This document shows, one piece after another, positions 51,480 through 59,895 of a stretch of DNA of 64,000 bases. Source of the DNA: Pseudomonas fluorescens (GTDB lineage Bacteria > Pseudomonadota > Gammaproteobacteria > Pseudomonadales > Pseudomonadaceae); assembly GCF_000730425.1 (NCBI RefSeq), contig NZ_CP008896.1:2356001-2420000 (forward strand), given 5' to 3'. The notes below the pieces were generated by a model, which was not told where the DNA came from, made no database searches, and saw only the letters and a list, made by a program, of their open reading frames with translations. Both the position numbers and the translations under genes were made by a program. Position 1 is the stretch's first letter. The number at the start of each line of letters is the position of its first letter.

Positions 51480-52799
51480 ATGGATAACTCCAATTCCCTG
51501 CCTCTGGGGTCGGCTGCCGCGCCGACAAAAGAACGCACTACCTCCAGCCGGATCAAATCGATCTTCAGCGGATCGGTCGGCAATATGGTCGAGTGGTACG
51601 ACTGGTACGTCTACGCCGCCTTCTCGTTGTACTTCGCCAAAACTTTCTTCCCGAAAGGCGACACCACTGCCCAACTGCTCAATACCGCTGCGATCTTCGC
51701 CGTGGGCTTCCTGATGCGCCCGATCGGTGGCTGGTTGATGGGCCTGTACGCTGACAAAGTCGGGCGTAAAAAAGCCTTGATGGCCTCGGTCTACCTGATG
51801 TGCTTCGGCTCGTTGCTGATTGCCCTGAGCCCGGGCTATGAAATCATCGGTATCGGCGCACCGATCCTGCTGGTCTTCGCCCGTTTGCTGCAGGGCCTGT
51901 CGGTCGGCGGCGAATACGGCACCTCCGCCACTTACCTCAGCGAGATGGCGACCAAGGAGCGTCGTGGCTTCTATTCCAGCTTCCAATACGTGACCCTGAT
52001 CTCCGGCCAGCTCATCGCCCTGGCCGTATTGATCGTGCTGCAACAATTGCTCACCACCGAAGAGCTGTACGCCTGGGGCTGGCGTATCCCGTTCGCCATC
52101 GGCGCCCTGTGCGCGGTCGTAGCCCTGTACCTGCGACGCGGCATGGAAGAAACCGAGTCGTTCACCAAGAAGGAAAAAGCCAAGGAAAGCGCCATGCGCA
52201 CCTTGATGCGCCACCCCAAGGAACTGATGACCGTGGTCGGCCTGACCATGGGTGGCACCCTGGCCTTCTACACCTACACCACTTACATGCAGAAATACCT
52301 GGTGAACACTGTCGGCATGAGCATTTCCGACTCCACCACCATTTCTGCGGCCACGCTGTTCCTGTTCATGTGCCTGCAACCGATCGTCGGTGGCCTGTCG
52401 GACAAGGTTGGCCGGCGCCCCATCCTGATCGCCTTCGGCATCCTCGGTACGCTGTTCACCGTGCCGATCCTCACCACCCTGCACACCGTCCAGACCTGGT
52501 GGGGTGCGTTCTTCCTGATCATGGCCGCGCTGATCATCGTCAGCGGCTACACATCGATCAACGCCGTGGTGAAAGCCGAGCTGTTCCCCACTGAAATCCG
52601 CGCCCTGGGCGTCGGGCTGCCCTACGCACTGACTGTATCGATCTTCGGCGGTACCGCCGAATACATCGCCCTGTGGTTCAAGAGCATCGGGATGGAAACC
52701 GGCTACTACTGGTACGTGACCGCATGTATTGCCGTGTCGCTGCTGGTCTACATCACCATGAAAGACACCCGCAAACACTCGCGGATTACCACGGACTGA
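51480..52799 (+). CDS. kgtP: Alpha-ketoglutarate permease, MFS
   Basis: 439 aa, 12 membrane helices, metabolite:H+ symporter group of the major facilitator superfamily. The motif MVEWYDWYVYAAFSLYFAKTF opens helix 1, and GLYADKVGRKKALM is the loop 2-3 signature. It imports 2-oxoglutarate by proton symport. The start is MDNSNSL, with AAGGA (51468-51472) upstream. It has its own sigma-54 promoter and a strong terminator. PcaT of P. aeruginosa is the closest named equivalent. Confidence 0.93.
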   Translation: MDNSNSLPLGSAAAPTKERTTSSRIKSIFSGSVGNMVEWYDWYVYAAFSLYFAKTFFPKGDTTAQLLNTAAIFAVGFLMRPIGGWLMGLYADKVGRKKALMASVYLMCFGSLLIALSPGYEIIGIGAPILLVFARLLQGLSVGGEYGTSATYLSEMATKERRGFYSSFQYVTLISGQLIALAVLIVLQQLLTTEELYAWGWRIPFAIGALCAVVALYLRRGMEETESFTKKEKAKESAMRTLMRHPKELMTVVGLTMGGTLAFYTYTTYMQKYLVNTVGMSISDSTTISAATLFLFMCLQPIVGGLSDKVGRRPILIAFGILGTLFTVPILTTLHTVQTWWGAFFLIMAALIIVSGYTSINAVVKAELFPTEIRALGVGLPYALTVSIFGGTAEYIALWFKSIGMETGYYWYVTACIAVSLLVYITMKDTRKHSRITTD

Positions 52800-52816
52800 C
52801 CGTTCGCCAGGTATAG

Positions 52817-52855
52817 AAAAGGGGCCCTGTCATCCCGTGACAGGGCCCCTTTTTT
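52817..52855 (+). terminator. Bidirectional terminator between permease and DUF347 genes
   Basis: GGGGCCCTGTCA pairs with TGACAGGGCCCC around a 5-nt loop and is flanked by A and T runs. It serves the two convergent genes. Confidence 0.92.
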
Positions 52856-52861
52856 ATTGCG

Positions 52862-53617
52862 TCAGGACAGCTCTGCCACCGGCTGGCGGCTATCCCTGCG
52901 CTGTACATACCAGGCACCGGCGATCATCACCAGCAGCACCGCCGCCAGCACCGCAGACGAGCCAACAGTGCCAAAGTCCAGGCCACCCTTTTCATGGGGT
53001 TTGGTCAGGAAGTCCCCGAGCGTCGCGCCAAAGGGGCGAGTCAGTACAAACGCGACCCAGAACAACACCACCGACGAAACCGTCGTGCAGTACTTGAGCG
53101 CCACCACCAGCAGGATGCTCGCACCAATCAACATGGCACCACCGGCAAAACCCAGCCCCGAGTCGTCGGCCAGGAAGTCCCCCAGCGCCGTGCCCAGGGT
53201 GTTGGAGAGCAGGATTGCGATCCAGTAGAACAGCTCGCCGCGCGGGGTCTGCACCTTGTTCACATTCAGCGAGTTGCCACTCAAGTGCCAGAGTGCAAAG
53301 ACCATCAGCAACAACACAATCAGGATCATCGAGCCGGAGGCATATCCCAGGCCCAGGGTGCGGTCCATAAAGTCGGACATGGTGGTGCCCGCCGTGCTCG
53401 TCGACAGGATCACGATCCAGTACAGCACCGGGTTGTAGGTTTTCGACCATAGCTGCGTGAGCAATGTGATCAGGAACACGCTGAGCAGGATCATCGAACT
53501 GATGGCATAGCCGACGTTCAAGGTCATCGACAACAAGTCCCCGGCGGTTTCGCCAAGGGTGGTCGCACAGATCTTCATGACCCAGAACGCCAGGGTAATC
53601 TGAGGAAGTTTGTTCAT
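52862..53617 (-). CDS. DUF347/COG4705 four-repeat membrane protein
   Basis: 251 aa. Four tandem repeats each start near LGETAGDLLS / TAGTTMSDFMD / TLGTALGDFLAD / PFGATLGDFLT and continue into a hydrophobic helix with a Gly-rich turn. Eight or so membrane helices are predicted. The invariant T-x-G-D/S-x-x pattern with buried Asp residues looks like an ion or small-solute pathway, but no function is established. GGAG lies about 12 nt upstream. Confidence 0.82.
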   Translation of the reverse strand: MNKLPQITLAFWVMKICATTLGETAGDLLSMTLNVGYAISSMILLSVFLITLLTQLWSKTYNPVLYWIVILSTSTAGTTMSDFMDRTLGLGYASGSMILIVLLLMVFALWHLSGNSLNVNKVQTPRGELFYWIAILLSNTLGTALGDFLADDSGLGFAGGAMLIGASILLVVALKYCTTVSSVVLFWVAFVLTRPFGATLGDFLTKPHEKGGLDFGTVGSSAVLAAVLLVMIAGAWYVQRRDSRQPVAELS

Positions 53618-53815
53618 TGTGCAGAAGGCTCCAGAGTTCAGTCTCGAAAGGCCGACTCATGGGGGGGGTATCGACCTGGCGTGCAGACTGGCCGTGCTGC
53701 TGTGAAAAATAGGTGGGCGATGTATGAAAATTCCATACGGCACCGCCAATCCGCTGGAAATCCTGCCCTTGGGGTTGCACTATTGCGCTTTTACCCGCCG
53801 CAGGACCCCACGGCC

Positions 53816-54448
53816 ATGCCTGACGATATCCATTTCTACGAACCCGCCAACGGCCACGGCCTGCCCCATGACCCCTTCAACGCCATCGTCGGCCCACGCC
53901 CGATTGGCTGGATTTCGTCCCAGGACCGTGAAGGTGTCCTGAACCTGGCGCCCTACAGTTTTTTCAACGCCTTCAACTACATTCCACCGATCATTGGGTT
54001 TTCCAGCATTGGGCGTAAAGACAGCCTGAACAACATCGAACAGACCGGCGAGTTTGTCTGGAACCTGGCCACGCGCCCGCTGGCCGAGCAGATGAACCAG
54101 AGCTGCGCCGCCGTTTCACCAGAGACCAACGAGTTTGAACTGGCCGGGCTGACGCCGGTGGCGTCCAAGGTGATTGCCGTGCCACGGGTGGGCGAAAGCC
54201 CGGTGTCGTTCGAGTGCAAGGTGACGCAGATCATTCAACTGCAACGGGCCGATAAGGAAGTGGTGCCTACCTGGCTGGTGCTCGGAGAAGTGGTCGCGGT
54301 GCATATTGCCAAGCGACTGCTCAAAAATGGGATCTACGATACCGCTGCCGCCGAGCCGATTCTGCGTGGCGGCGGCCCGGCAGATTACTTCCAACTAGGC
54401 CCGGAAGCGTTGTTCAAGATGTACCGCCCGGGTGCCAGCAAACCCTGA
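53816..54448 (+). CDS. Flavin reductase-like, FMN-binding split barrel protein
   Basis: 210 aa. The segments GPRPIGWISSQDREGVLNLAPYSFFNAF and FVWNLATRPLAEQMNQSC are typical of the flavin reductase-like domain that binds FMN. Substrate and partner oxygenase are unknown. The start at MPDDIHFYEPANGHGL gives the family length. It diverges from the DUF347 gene. Confidence 0.85.
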   Translation: MPDDIHFYEPANGHGLPHDPFNAIVGPRPIGWISSQDREGVLNLAPYSFFNAFNYIPPIIGFSSIGRKDSLNNIEQTGEFVWNLATRPLAEQMNQSCAAVSPETNEFELAGLTPVASKVIAVPRVGESPVSFECKVTQIIQLQRADKEVVPTWLVLGEVVAVHIAKRLLKNGIYDTAAAEPILRGGGPADYFQLGPEALFKMYRPGASKP

Positions 54449-54470
54449 TTGAATGCAATGCAATTAAAAA

Positions 54471-54592
54471 TGTGGGAGCGGGCTTGTGTGGGAGCGGGCT
54501 TGCTCGCGAAAGCGGTGGATCAGTACCAAATTGGTTGGCTGACACGACGCTTTCGCGAGCAAGCCCGCTCCCACACAAAACTCGCTCCCACA
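54471..54592. repeat. REPIN with duplicated arm fragments
   Basis: A complete GTGGGAGCGGGCTTGCTCGCGAAAGC pair (54487-54575) is preceded by an extra left-arm fragment TGTGGGAGCGGGCTTG (54471-54486) and followed by GCTCCCACA (54584-54592). This nested form suggests slippage or insertion of one copy into another. Confidence 0.85.
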
Positions 54593-54611
54593 GTTGGGTC
54601 GGTGGCGCTCT

Positions 54612-54860
54612 TTAGTTTGTTGCGGTCGCCCAGGCCAGTTGGCCCTCTTCATCGATATCGATCAAGCGTTCCAATTGCTGGGCCGCCGCATCGTCAGCGT
54701 CGTCGGCAGTCTTGAAGAGTTGGCCATCGAGGATTTTGTGAAAGCGCGGTGCGCCCATGCCGTCCAATGCCTTGACGGCAATGGCGGCGCTATAGCCACC
54801 CTGGTCTTCACGTACTAGGGCGGAAACGGCTTCGTGGTGGGCAAACTCTTTACGTGCCAT
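54612..54860 (-). CDS. Small conserved-type hypothetical protein, 82 aa
   Basis: I do not recognise a family. The product begins MARKEFAHHEAVSALVREDQ and has an Ala/Asp-rich middle (FKTADDADDAAAQQLERLIDID). AGGA lies 8 nt upstream of the ATG. It reads on the minus strand after the ABM monooxygenase gene and could be co-transcribed. Codon use is normal for the window, so it is likely real. Confidence 0.7.
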   Translation of the reverse strand: MARKEFAHHEAVSALVREDQGGYSAAIAVKALDGMGAPRFHKILDGQLFKTADDADDAAAQQLERLIDIDEEGQLAWATATN

Positions 54861-54901
54861 GTTGCAGGTCCTGGCCAATGGAAAGTCGGCCATTCTAAAC
54901 C

Positions 54902-55243
54902 CTAACCGGCCAGTTGCAGGTACTCGCCGTAGGCATTGGCGGCGGAGGCATCGGTGAAGGTCTGGAAGTCCATGCTGCGCACGACCATGTCGTTCAACAG
55001 TTCGGTAAACAGCACCAGGGCTGGCGAGCTGAAGTAGGCACTCATCGCCTGTTCGCTGCTCCAGAAACCCGAGACCAGCCATACATCGGGGTCAACCTGG
55101 GAATGTTGCAACGAGAATTGCAAGCAACCCTGAGCCTGACGGCCCGGTTCGATCAAACTGCTCAAGCGTGCACCCAGTTCGGTGCTGCACCCGCTGCGGG
55201 CGCGGATAAAGGCCATATGGCTCGCGGGAATGGGGGTGGACAT
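54902..55243 (-). CDS. Antibiotic biosynthesis monooxygenase (ABM) domain protein
   Basis: 113 aa. A ferredoxin-like beta-alpha-beta fold with HMAFIRARSGCSTELGARLSSLIEPGRQAQGCLQFSL and the strand WLVSGFWSSEQAM is typical of small cofactor-free ABM enzymes. Its substrate is unknown. GGGAGA is 7 nt upstream of the ATG. It diverges from an AraC-type regulator that probably controls it. Confidence 0.83.
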   Translation of the reverse strand: MSTPIPASHMAFIRARSGCSTELGARLSSLIEPGRQAQGCLQFSLQHSQVDPDVWLVSGFWSSEQAMSAYFSSPALVLFTELLNDMVVRSMDFQTFTDASAANAYGEYLQLAG

Positions 55244-55359
55244 GTTCGACTCTCCCGTTGAGAAGTGATGCTCGGCAAGCACTGTGAGGGCGTGTTGCCA
55301 CAGGATCAAAGATACGGGCACGGGCGCCTGCGCGGTTAGTCGATTCCTGCCGGCTTATT

Positions 55360-55497
55360 GCACAATCCTGCCGGAAGCGTAGAACGACGATTTGGCCCCT
55401 GGCCTTGTTTCACGGGCAAGGGCCTTGTTTCAGGCAGATGACAGACCATGCGCTTGCCTGATTCAAGTCGCGCCGCAGGATCAGGCAAGGATTGTGC
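55360..55497. promoter_or_regulatory. Candidate AraC operators in the ABM-AraC divergent region
   Basis: GCACAATCCTGCC at 55360-55372 is inverted as GGCAAGGATTGTGC at 55484-55497. Between them, GGCCTTGTTTCA occurs twice, at 55401-55412 and 55421-55432, exactly 20 bp apart, which is the two-turn spacing used by AraC proteins. The whole 328-bp gap 55244-55571 has no ORF. Confidence 0.45.
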
Positions 55498-55571
55498 AGA
55501 ATCGACATAACACTGTTTCAACAGCCACCGCTAAGCTGCGCCCCATCAAAGAAGCCTGCAGAGGACGCCCC

Positions 55572-56501
55572 ATGTCGTCGCCCGAACATCAGCCCATTCC
55601 CCTCGATGCCGAGATGGAGAAACAGCGCGCCGAACTGGCCAGTATCGTGCACCGGCATACCTGGGAAGACGGCTCCTACGGCACGGCAATCACTTCGCTG
55701 TACCTGAACCGCCACAATACGCCGCGCGATTTCATGCCGGTGCTGGTGGAACCCGCCCTGTGCATCCTCGCCAACGGCAGCAAGGAAGTGCGCCTGGCCG
55801 ACGAGATCTTTGCCTACGACCCCCTCAACTACCTGGTGTTTTCGGTCGCGATGCCCGTGGCCGGACGGGTCATCGATGCCACGCCCGAAGACCCCAACCT
55901 GTCGATACGCATCAATATCGACCCGGCGCATCTGACCGCCTTGATTGCCGAAGCCGGCCCCATGGGTGTGCCCGCGCGCCCGACAGCGCGCGGAATGTAT
56001 GTCGACCGGATCGACACCCAGTTGCTCGACGCCGTCCTGCGCCTGGCACGTCTGCTGGATACGCCCAAAGACATCGCGATGCTGGCGCCGTTGATCAATC
56101 GCGAAATTCTCTACCGTTTGCTGCGTGGGCCACAGGGCTATCGCTTGTACGAAATTGCCGTGGCCAATAGCCAGAGCCATCGGGTCAGCCGGGCGATCAC
56201 CTGGTTGAACGGGAACTACGAACAACCGCTGCGCATCGATGATCTGGCCAGGGAAGTGAATCTCAGCGTGTCGACCCTGCATCATCGCTTCAAGGCAATC
56301 ACCGCCATGAGTCCGTTGCAGTACCAGAAGCAGTTGCGCTTGCAGGAGGCCCGGCGACTGATGATCGCCGAAGGCCTGGAAGCCTCGGCGGCGGGCTATC
56401 GAGTGGGGTATGAAAGCCCGTCGCAGTTCAGCCGGGAATACAGCCGGTTGTTTGGGGCGCCGCCTTTGCGCGACCTGGCCAGGCTACGCCAAAGCATCTG
56501 A
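55572..56501 (+). CDS. AraC family transcriptional regulator
   Basis: 309 aa. An N-terminal AraC_N cupin-like domain (ITSLYLNRHNTPRDFMPVLVEPALCILANGSKEVRL) precedes two C-terminal helix-turn-helix units, with NLSVSTLHHRFKAIT and YESPSQFSREYSRLFG. AGAGGA is 6 nt before the ATG. The upstream in-frame extension is not family-like. It is predicted to act on itself and the divergent ABM gene. Confidence 0.9.
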   Translation: MSSPEHQPIPLDAEMEKQRAELASIVHRHTWEDGSYGTAITSLYLNRHNTPRDFMPVLVEPALCILANGSKEVRLADEIFAYDPLNYLVFSVAMPVAGRVIDATPEDPNLSIRINIDPAHLTALIAEAGPMGVPARPTARGMYVDRIDTQLLDAVLRLARLLDTPKDIAMLAPLINREILYRLLRGPQGYRLYEIAVANSQSHRVSRAITWLNGNYEQPLRIDDLAREVNLSVSTLHHRFKAITAMSPLQYQKQLRLQEARRLMIAEGLEASAAGYRVGYESPSQFSREYSRLFGAPPLRDLARLRQSI

Positions 56502-56514
56502 CCCACCGCGTCAC

Positions 56515-56608
56515 CCTGTAGGGGCCGGCTTGCCAGCGATCGCGATACATCAGTCACATTTGCAGTGCCTGACCTACCGCCATCGCTGGCAAGCCAGCTC
56601 CTACAGGG
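56515..56608. repeat. REPIN, GTAGGAGC variant
   Basis: CCTGTAGGGGCCGGCTTGCCAGCGAT faces its near-complement ATCGCTGGCAAGCCAGCTCCTACAGGG. It separates the convergent araC-type and gtrS genes. Confidence 0.85.
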
Positions 56609-56624
56609 TAATCCGTGGTGTTGT

Positions 56625-58079
56625 TTAGTCCAGGGTTCGGGGCAGTTGCAAGGTCACCCGCAGGCCACCTTCGCGTAAATTCTGCAGGCTCACTTCGCCG
56701 CCATGGCTGTGGGCAATATTGCGCGCAATTCCCAGCCCCAAACCATAGCCCTGCTGCTGTCCCGCCAGGCGAAAGTGCGGCTCGAAGACCTGTTCCAGAC
56801 GCTGCTCCGGCACCCCCGGCCCCTCGTCATCCACATGCAGGATGAATTGCGCGCCATCGTCCTCGATACGCAAGTGGGCGTTCTGCCCGTACTTCAAGGC
56901 GTTGTCGATCAGGTTGCCGATACAGCGCTTGAGCGCCAGCGGCTTGCCCGGATAGGCCGTCAGCGCCCGACCGTGCTGGGTCACCCGACCATTGCCATTG
57001 GGCGCCAGGTACGGCTCCACCAGGCAGTCGAGTACATGGTTGAGGTCTACCGGCTCGATGTTCTCGTGGATATCCGTGTCCTTGACGCACTGCAACGCGC
57101 CCTTGACCAACAGTTCCAGCTCATCCAGGTCACGGCCGAACTTGGCTTGCAGCCTCTCGTCTTCCAGCAACTCCACGCGCAACCGCAGGCGTGTGATCGG
57201 GGTGCGCAGGTCGTGGGAAATCGCACTGAACAACTGGCTGCGCTCAGTCAGGTAGCGGCTGATCCGCTCGCGCATGGCATTGAACGCTCGGCCCACTTCC
57301 ACCACCTCGCTGCCGCCACCCTCGGCCACCGGTTCCACGTCGGCCCCCAGGGACAGGTCCCGCGCCGCCCGCGCCAGGCGCTTGAGCGGCCGGCTTTGCC
57401 AATGCACCAGCAACCCGATAAACAGCAGCAGAAAGCTACTGGTCAGCACGATAAACCACACTTGCTGGGAGGGCAGGCCCTGCTCTTCGAGGCTGGTATA
57501 GGGTTCGGGCAGCAACGAGGCGATATACAGCCATTCGCCGGCGCCCAACTCGATCTGCGTCACCAGCACCGGCGGGTTTACCGGCTCCAGGGTCAGTGCG
57601 TAATGGGCCCAGGAACGTGGCAATTCATCGAGCTTGAGCCCGGCATTGAAAATGCGCAGGTCTTCGGCACTGACAAACTCCACCGAAAAATGCACAGCAC
57701 TGCCCAGGGTCTGGCGCAGCACTTCGTCCACGGCACCGAGTACCGCCTGCTTGCGCGGGGTTTGCGGCAGGATCTGCATATCCAGCGGCTTGTCGTTGAG
57801 CGTCACCACAAAACGCGTACCGCCCATGCTGCGCAACTGGTCGAGCACCAGCGGCCGGTAAGCCACCGGCAGCGAGCGGAAATAGCTGACGCTGGCATTC
57901 ATTGAATGGGCCAGGCTGCGGGCGCTGGTGACCAGGCCTTCAAGCTGGGTGGCGCGCAGTTGCGACACCCAGATCACACTGGATAAAGCCTGGGCAAACA
58001 GCACTGCCAACAGGGTCAGCAGCAGCATGCGCCCCAGCAATGAGCGCGGGACGGGAATGCGCCGACGCTCAGTGGGCAT
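56625..58079 (-). CDS. gtrS: GtrS-type glucose-pathway sensor histidine kinase
   Basis: 484 aa. Helices near 13-36 and 203-223 flank a periplasmic domain; HAMP, HisKA with H289 in AISHDLRTPITRLR, and an ATPase domain (NLIDNALKYG, DEGPGVPEQ, GYGLGLGIA) follow. It overlaps the gltR 3' end by 11 bp. In P. aeruginosa GtrS senses 2-ketogluconate and 6-phosphogluconate-type ligands and works with GltR; the gltR-glk-edd context is the same here. An ATG 5 codons earlier (58094) is possible. Confidence 0.88.
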   Translation of the reverse strand: MPTERRRIPVPRSLLGRMLLLTLLAVLFAQALSSVIWVSQLRATQLEGLVTSARSLAHSMNASVSYFRSLPVAYRPLVLDQLRSMGGTRFVVTLNDKPLDMQILPQTPRKQAVLGAVDEVLRQTLGSAVHFSVEFVSAEDLRIFNAGLKLDELPRSWAHYALTLEPVNPPVLVTQIELGAGEWLYIASLLPEPYTSLEEQGLPSQQVWFIVLTSSFLLLFIGLLVHWQSRPLKRLARAARDLSLGADVEPVAEGGGSEVVEVGRAFNAMRERISRYLTERSQLFSAISHDLRTPITRLRLRVELLEDERLQAKFGRDLDELELLVKGALQCVKDTDIHENIEPVDLNHVLDCLVEPYLAPNGNGRVTQHGRALTAYPGKPLALKRCIGNLIDNALKYGQNAHLRIEDDGAQFILHVDDEGPGVPEQRLEQVFEPHFRLAGQQQGYGLGLGIARNIAHSHGGEVSLQNLREGGLRVTLQLPRTLD

Positions 58080-58800
58080 TGCTGGCAACCACACTGGCCG
58101 CCAGTTGGTATCCGCTGCCGCGCACGGTGCGGATCAGACGTGGAGGTTTTTCTGTATCGCGCAGGCGTTGGCGCAGGCGGCTGACAGCCATGTCGACAAT
58201 CCGGTCGAGGGGCATCAGGTCACGGCCACGGGTGGCGTTGCCAATGGTGTCGCGATCAAGTATTTGCTGTGGATGATCGAGGAACAACTTGAGCAAGGCA
58301 AAGTCGGCGCCGGACAGGATGACTTCCTCGCCATCGAGGTGAAACAGCCGATGGCTGACCACATCCAGCCGCCACTCATCGAACACCAGTACATCGCCGC
58401 CCGTGCGCTCCTGGCCGAACTGGCAGCGGCGCAACAGGGCCTTGATGCGCGCCTGCAACTCCCGCGGGCTGAAGGGTTTACCGATGTAGTCGTCGGCGCC
58501 CAGCTCCAGGCCTATCACCCGGTCGGCTTCGTCGGAACTGGCCGTCAGCATGATGATCGGCACCTGGGCCTGGCGCGGGTGCTGGCGTACCCAGCGGCAG
58601 AGGCTGAAGCCATCTTCGTCCGGCAGCATGACGTCGAGGATCACCAGGTCGCACGGGGCCTCGTCCATTGCCTGGCGAAACCCCGCGCCATTGGGCACGC
58701 CCCGCACCTGGAAGCCGGCACGACTGAGGTAGGTTTGCAGCAACTCGCGGATTTCCTCGTCGTCGTCGACAAGGAGAATGGATTTACTGATTACGCTCAC
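58069..58800 (-). CDS. gltR: GltR-type OmpR-family response regulator
   Basis: 243 aa. A receiver with phospho-acceptor D56 (LVILDVMLPDEDG) is followed by an OmpR winged helix (DRIVDMAVSRLRQRLRD...RTVRGSGYQL). The start is GTG with AAGGAGG 5 nt upstream, a near-perfect ribosome site. GltR controls glucose transport genes in P. aeruginosa, together with GtrS. Confidence 0.92.
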   Translation of the reverse strand: MSVISKSILLVDDDEEIRELLQTYLSRAGFQVRGVPNGAGFRQAMDEAPCDLVILDVMLPDEDGFSLCRWVRQHPRQAQVPIIMLTASSDEADRVIGLELGADDYIGKPFSPRELQARIKALLRRCQFGQERTGGDVLVFDEWRLDVVSHRLFHLDGEEVILSGADFALLKLFLDHPQQILDRDTIGNATRGRDLMPLDRIVDMAVSRLRQRLRDTEKPPRLIRTVRGSGYQLAASVVASNAH

Positions 58801-58856
58801 GGGGGCCTCCTTGTTGTTATGGGACAAGCCTTGAATCATGGGGTGTTCTCAGGGGT

Positions 58857-58926
58857 CTCATCGCCGGCAAGCCGGCTCCTACCTTTGGAATGCAGTCTTC
58901 TGTAGGAGCGGGCTTGCCCGCGATGG
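58857..58926. repeat. REP pair of mixed types in tail-to-tail order
   Basis: A TCGCCGGCAAGCCGGCTCCTAC unit (58861-58882) is followed by TGTAGGAGCGGGCTTGCCCGCGATGG (58901-58926). The order of arms is reversed compared with the other doublets, and the second unit is a hybrid of the two REP types. It lies between gltR and glk. Confidence 0.8.
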
Positions 58927-58938
58927 GGCCATCACTGC

Positions 58939-59895
58939 CTACGCAAAAGCCTGCTCCAAAGCGACACCCGCCCCGGTCAACCCGGAGTACGGCGCCGTCA
59001 CCAACCACACCGGAATCCCCTTGAAGTAGTCACTCATGCAGCCTTTGTCAGCAAAGCTTTTGGCAAAACCGCTGTTGATAAAGAAATCGGCAAACCGCGG
59101 GATCACCCCGCCCACGATATACACACCACCCCGGGCGCCGGTGGTCAGCACGTTATTGCCGGCCACGCGGCCCAGCCAGATGCTGAACTGGTCCAGGACT
59201 TCCAGCGCAACCAGGTCGCCAGCCAGTCCTGCAGCGGTAATCGCCTCCGGGGTCTCCAGTACTACCGGGTGGCCGTCCACCGCGCAGATCGCCCGGTACA
59301 AGCGGGGCAGACCGCCGCCGCTCAGGGCGGTCTCGGCGCTGACATGCCCGATCTCGTTATAGATGTGCTGCCACAACTGGGTTTCCCGTGGGCTGCTCAA
59401 GGGCAGGTCGACATGCCCGCCCTCCCCCGGCAAGGCTGCCCAACGGCCTGTGCCCAGGTCGAGCAAGGTGCCTACGCCCAACCCCGTGCCCGGGCCGATC
59501 ACCACCGCGGGGCGCAACGGCTCCGGTGTACCGGCACACACGACGCGATACTCATCGGGTTGCAGGCGGGTCATGCCCAGGGCCATGGCCGAGAAGTCAT
59601 TGACCAACAACAACTCATCCACTTGCAGGGTCTTGCAGAACGCGGTCTTGCTCAGGCGCCAGTGATTGTTGGTGAACTTGAACTCATCACCACTCACCGG
59701 CCCCGCCACCGACAGGCACACCGCACCAACAGTGCCCAACGCCAGGCCTTCCTCCTTGAGGTAGACCAGGATCGCATCCTCGGGGCTGGCGTGATCCGCC
59801 GTGGCCAGCACCCGGATCGAATGCAGTGCCTGGTCCCGCCACAACGCAAACCGGGCGTTGGTACCGCCGATGTCACCAACCAGCGCAAGTTTCAC
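58939..59895 (-). CDS. glk: Glucokinase
   Basis: 318 aa. It phosphorylates cytoplasmic glucose to glucose 6-phosphate. The ATP site [12 protein letters not shown], the NDFSAMALG and [12 protein letters not shown] motifs and the phosphate-binding [11 protein letters not shown] are intact. The start is GTG with GGAG 8 nt upstream, overlapping the edd stop as GTGA. It is co-transcribed with edd. Confidence 0.96.
   Translation of the reverse strand: MKLALVGDIGGTNARFALWRDQALHSIRVLATADHASPEDAILVYLKEEGLALGTVGAVCLSVAGPVSGDEFKFTNNHWRLSKTAFCKTLQVDELLLVNDFSAMALGMTRLQPDEYRVVCAGTPEPLRPAVVIGPGTGLGVGTLLDLGTGRWAALPGEGGHVDLPLSSPRETQLWQHIYNEIGHVSAETALSGGGLPRLYRAICAVDGHPVVLETPEAITAAGLAGDLVALEVLDQFSIWLGRVAGNNVLTTGARGGVYIVGGVIPRFADFFINSGFAKSFADKGCMSDYFKGIPVWLVTAPYSGLTGAGVALEQAFA

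Noticed and set aside
58857..58926. Possible small RNA or riboswitch between gltR and glk
   Set aside because: The structure is explained by two REP units.
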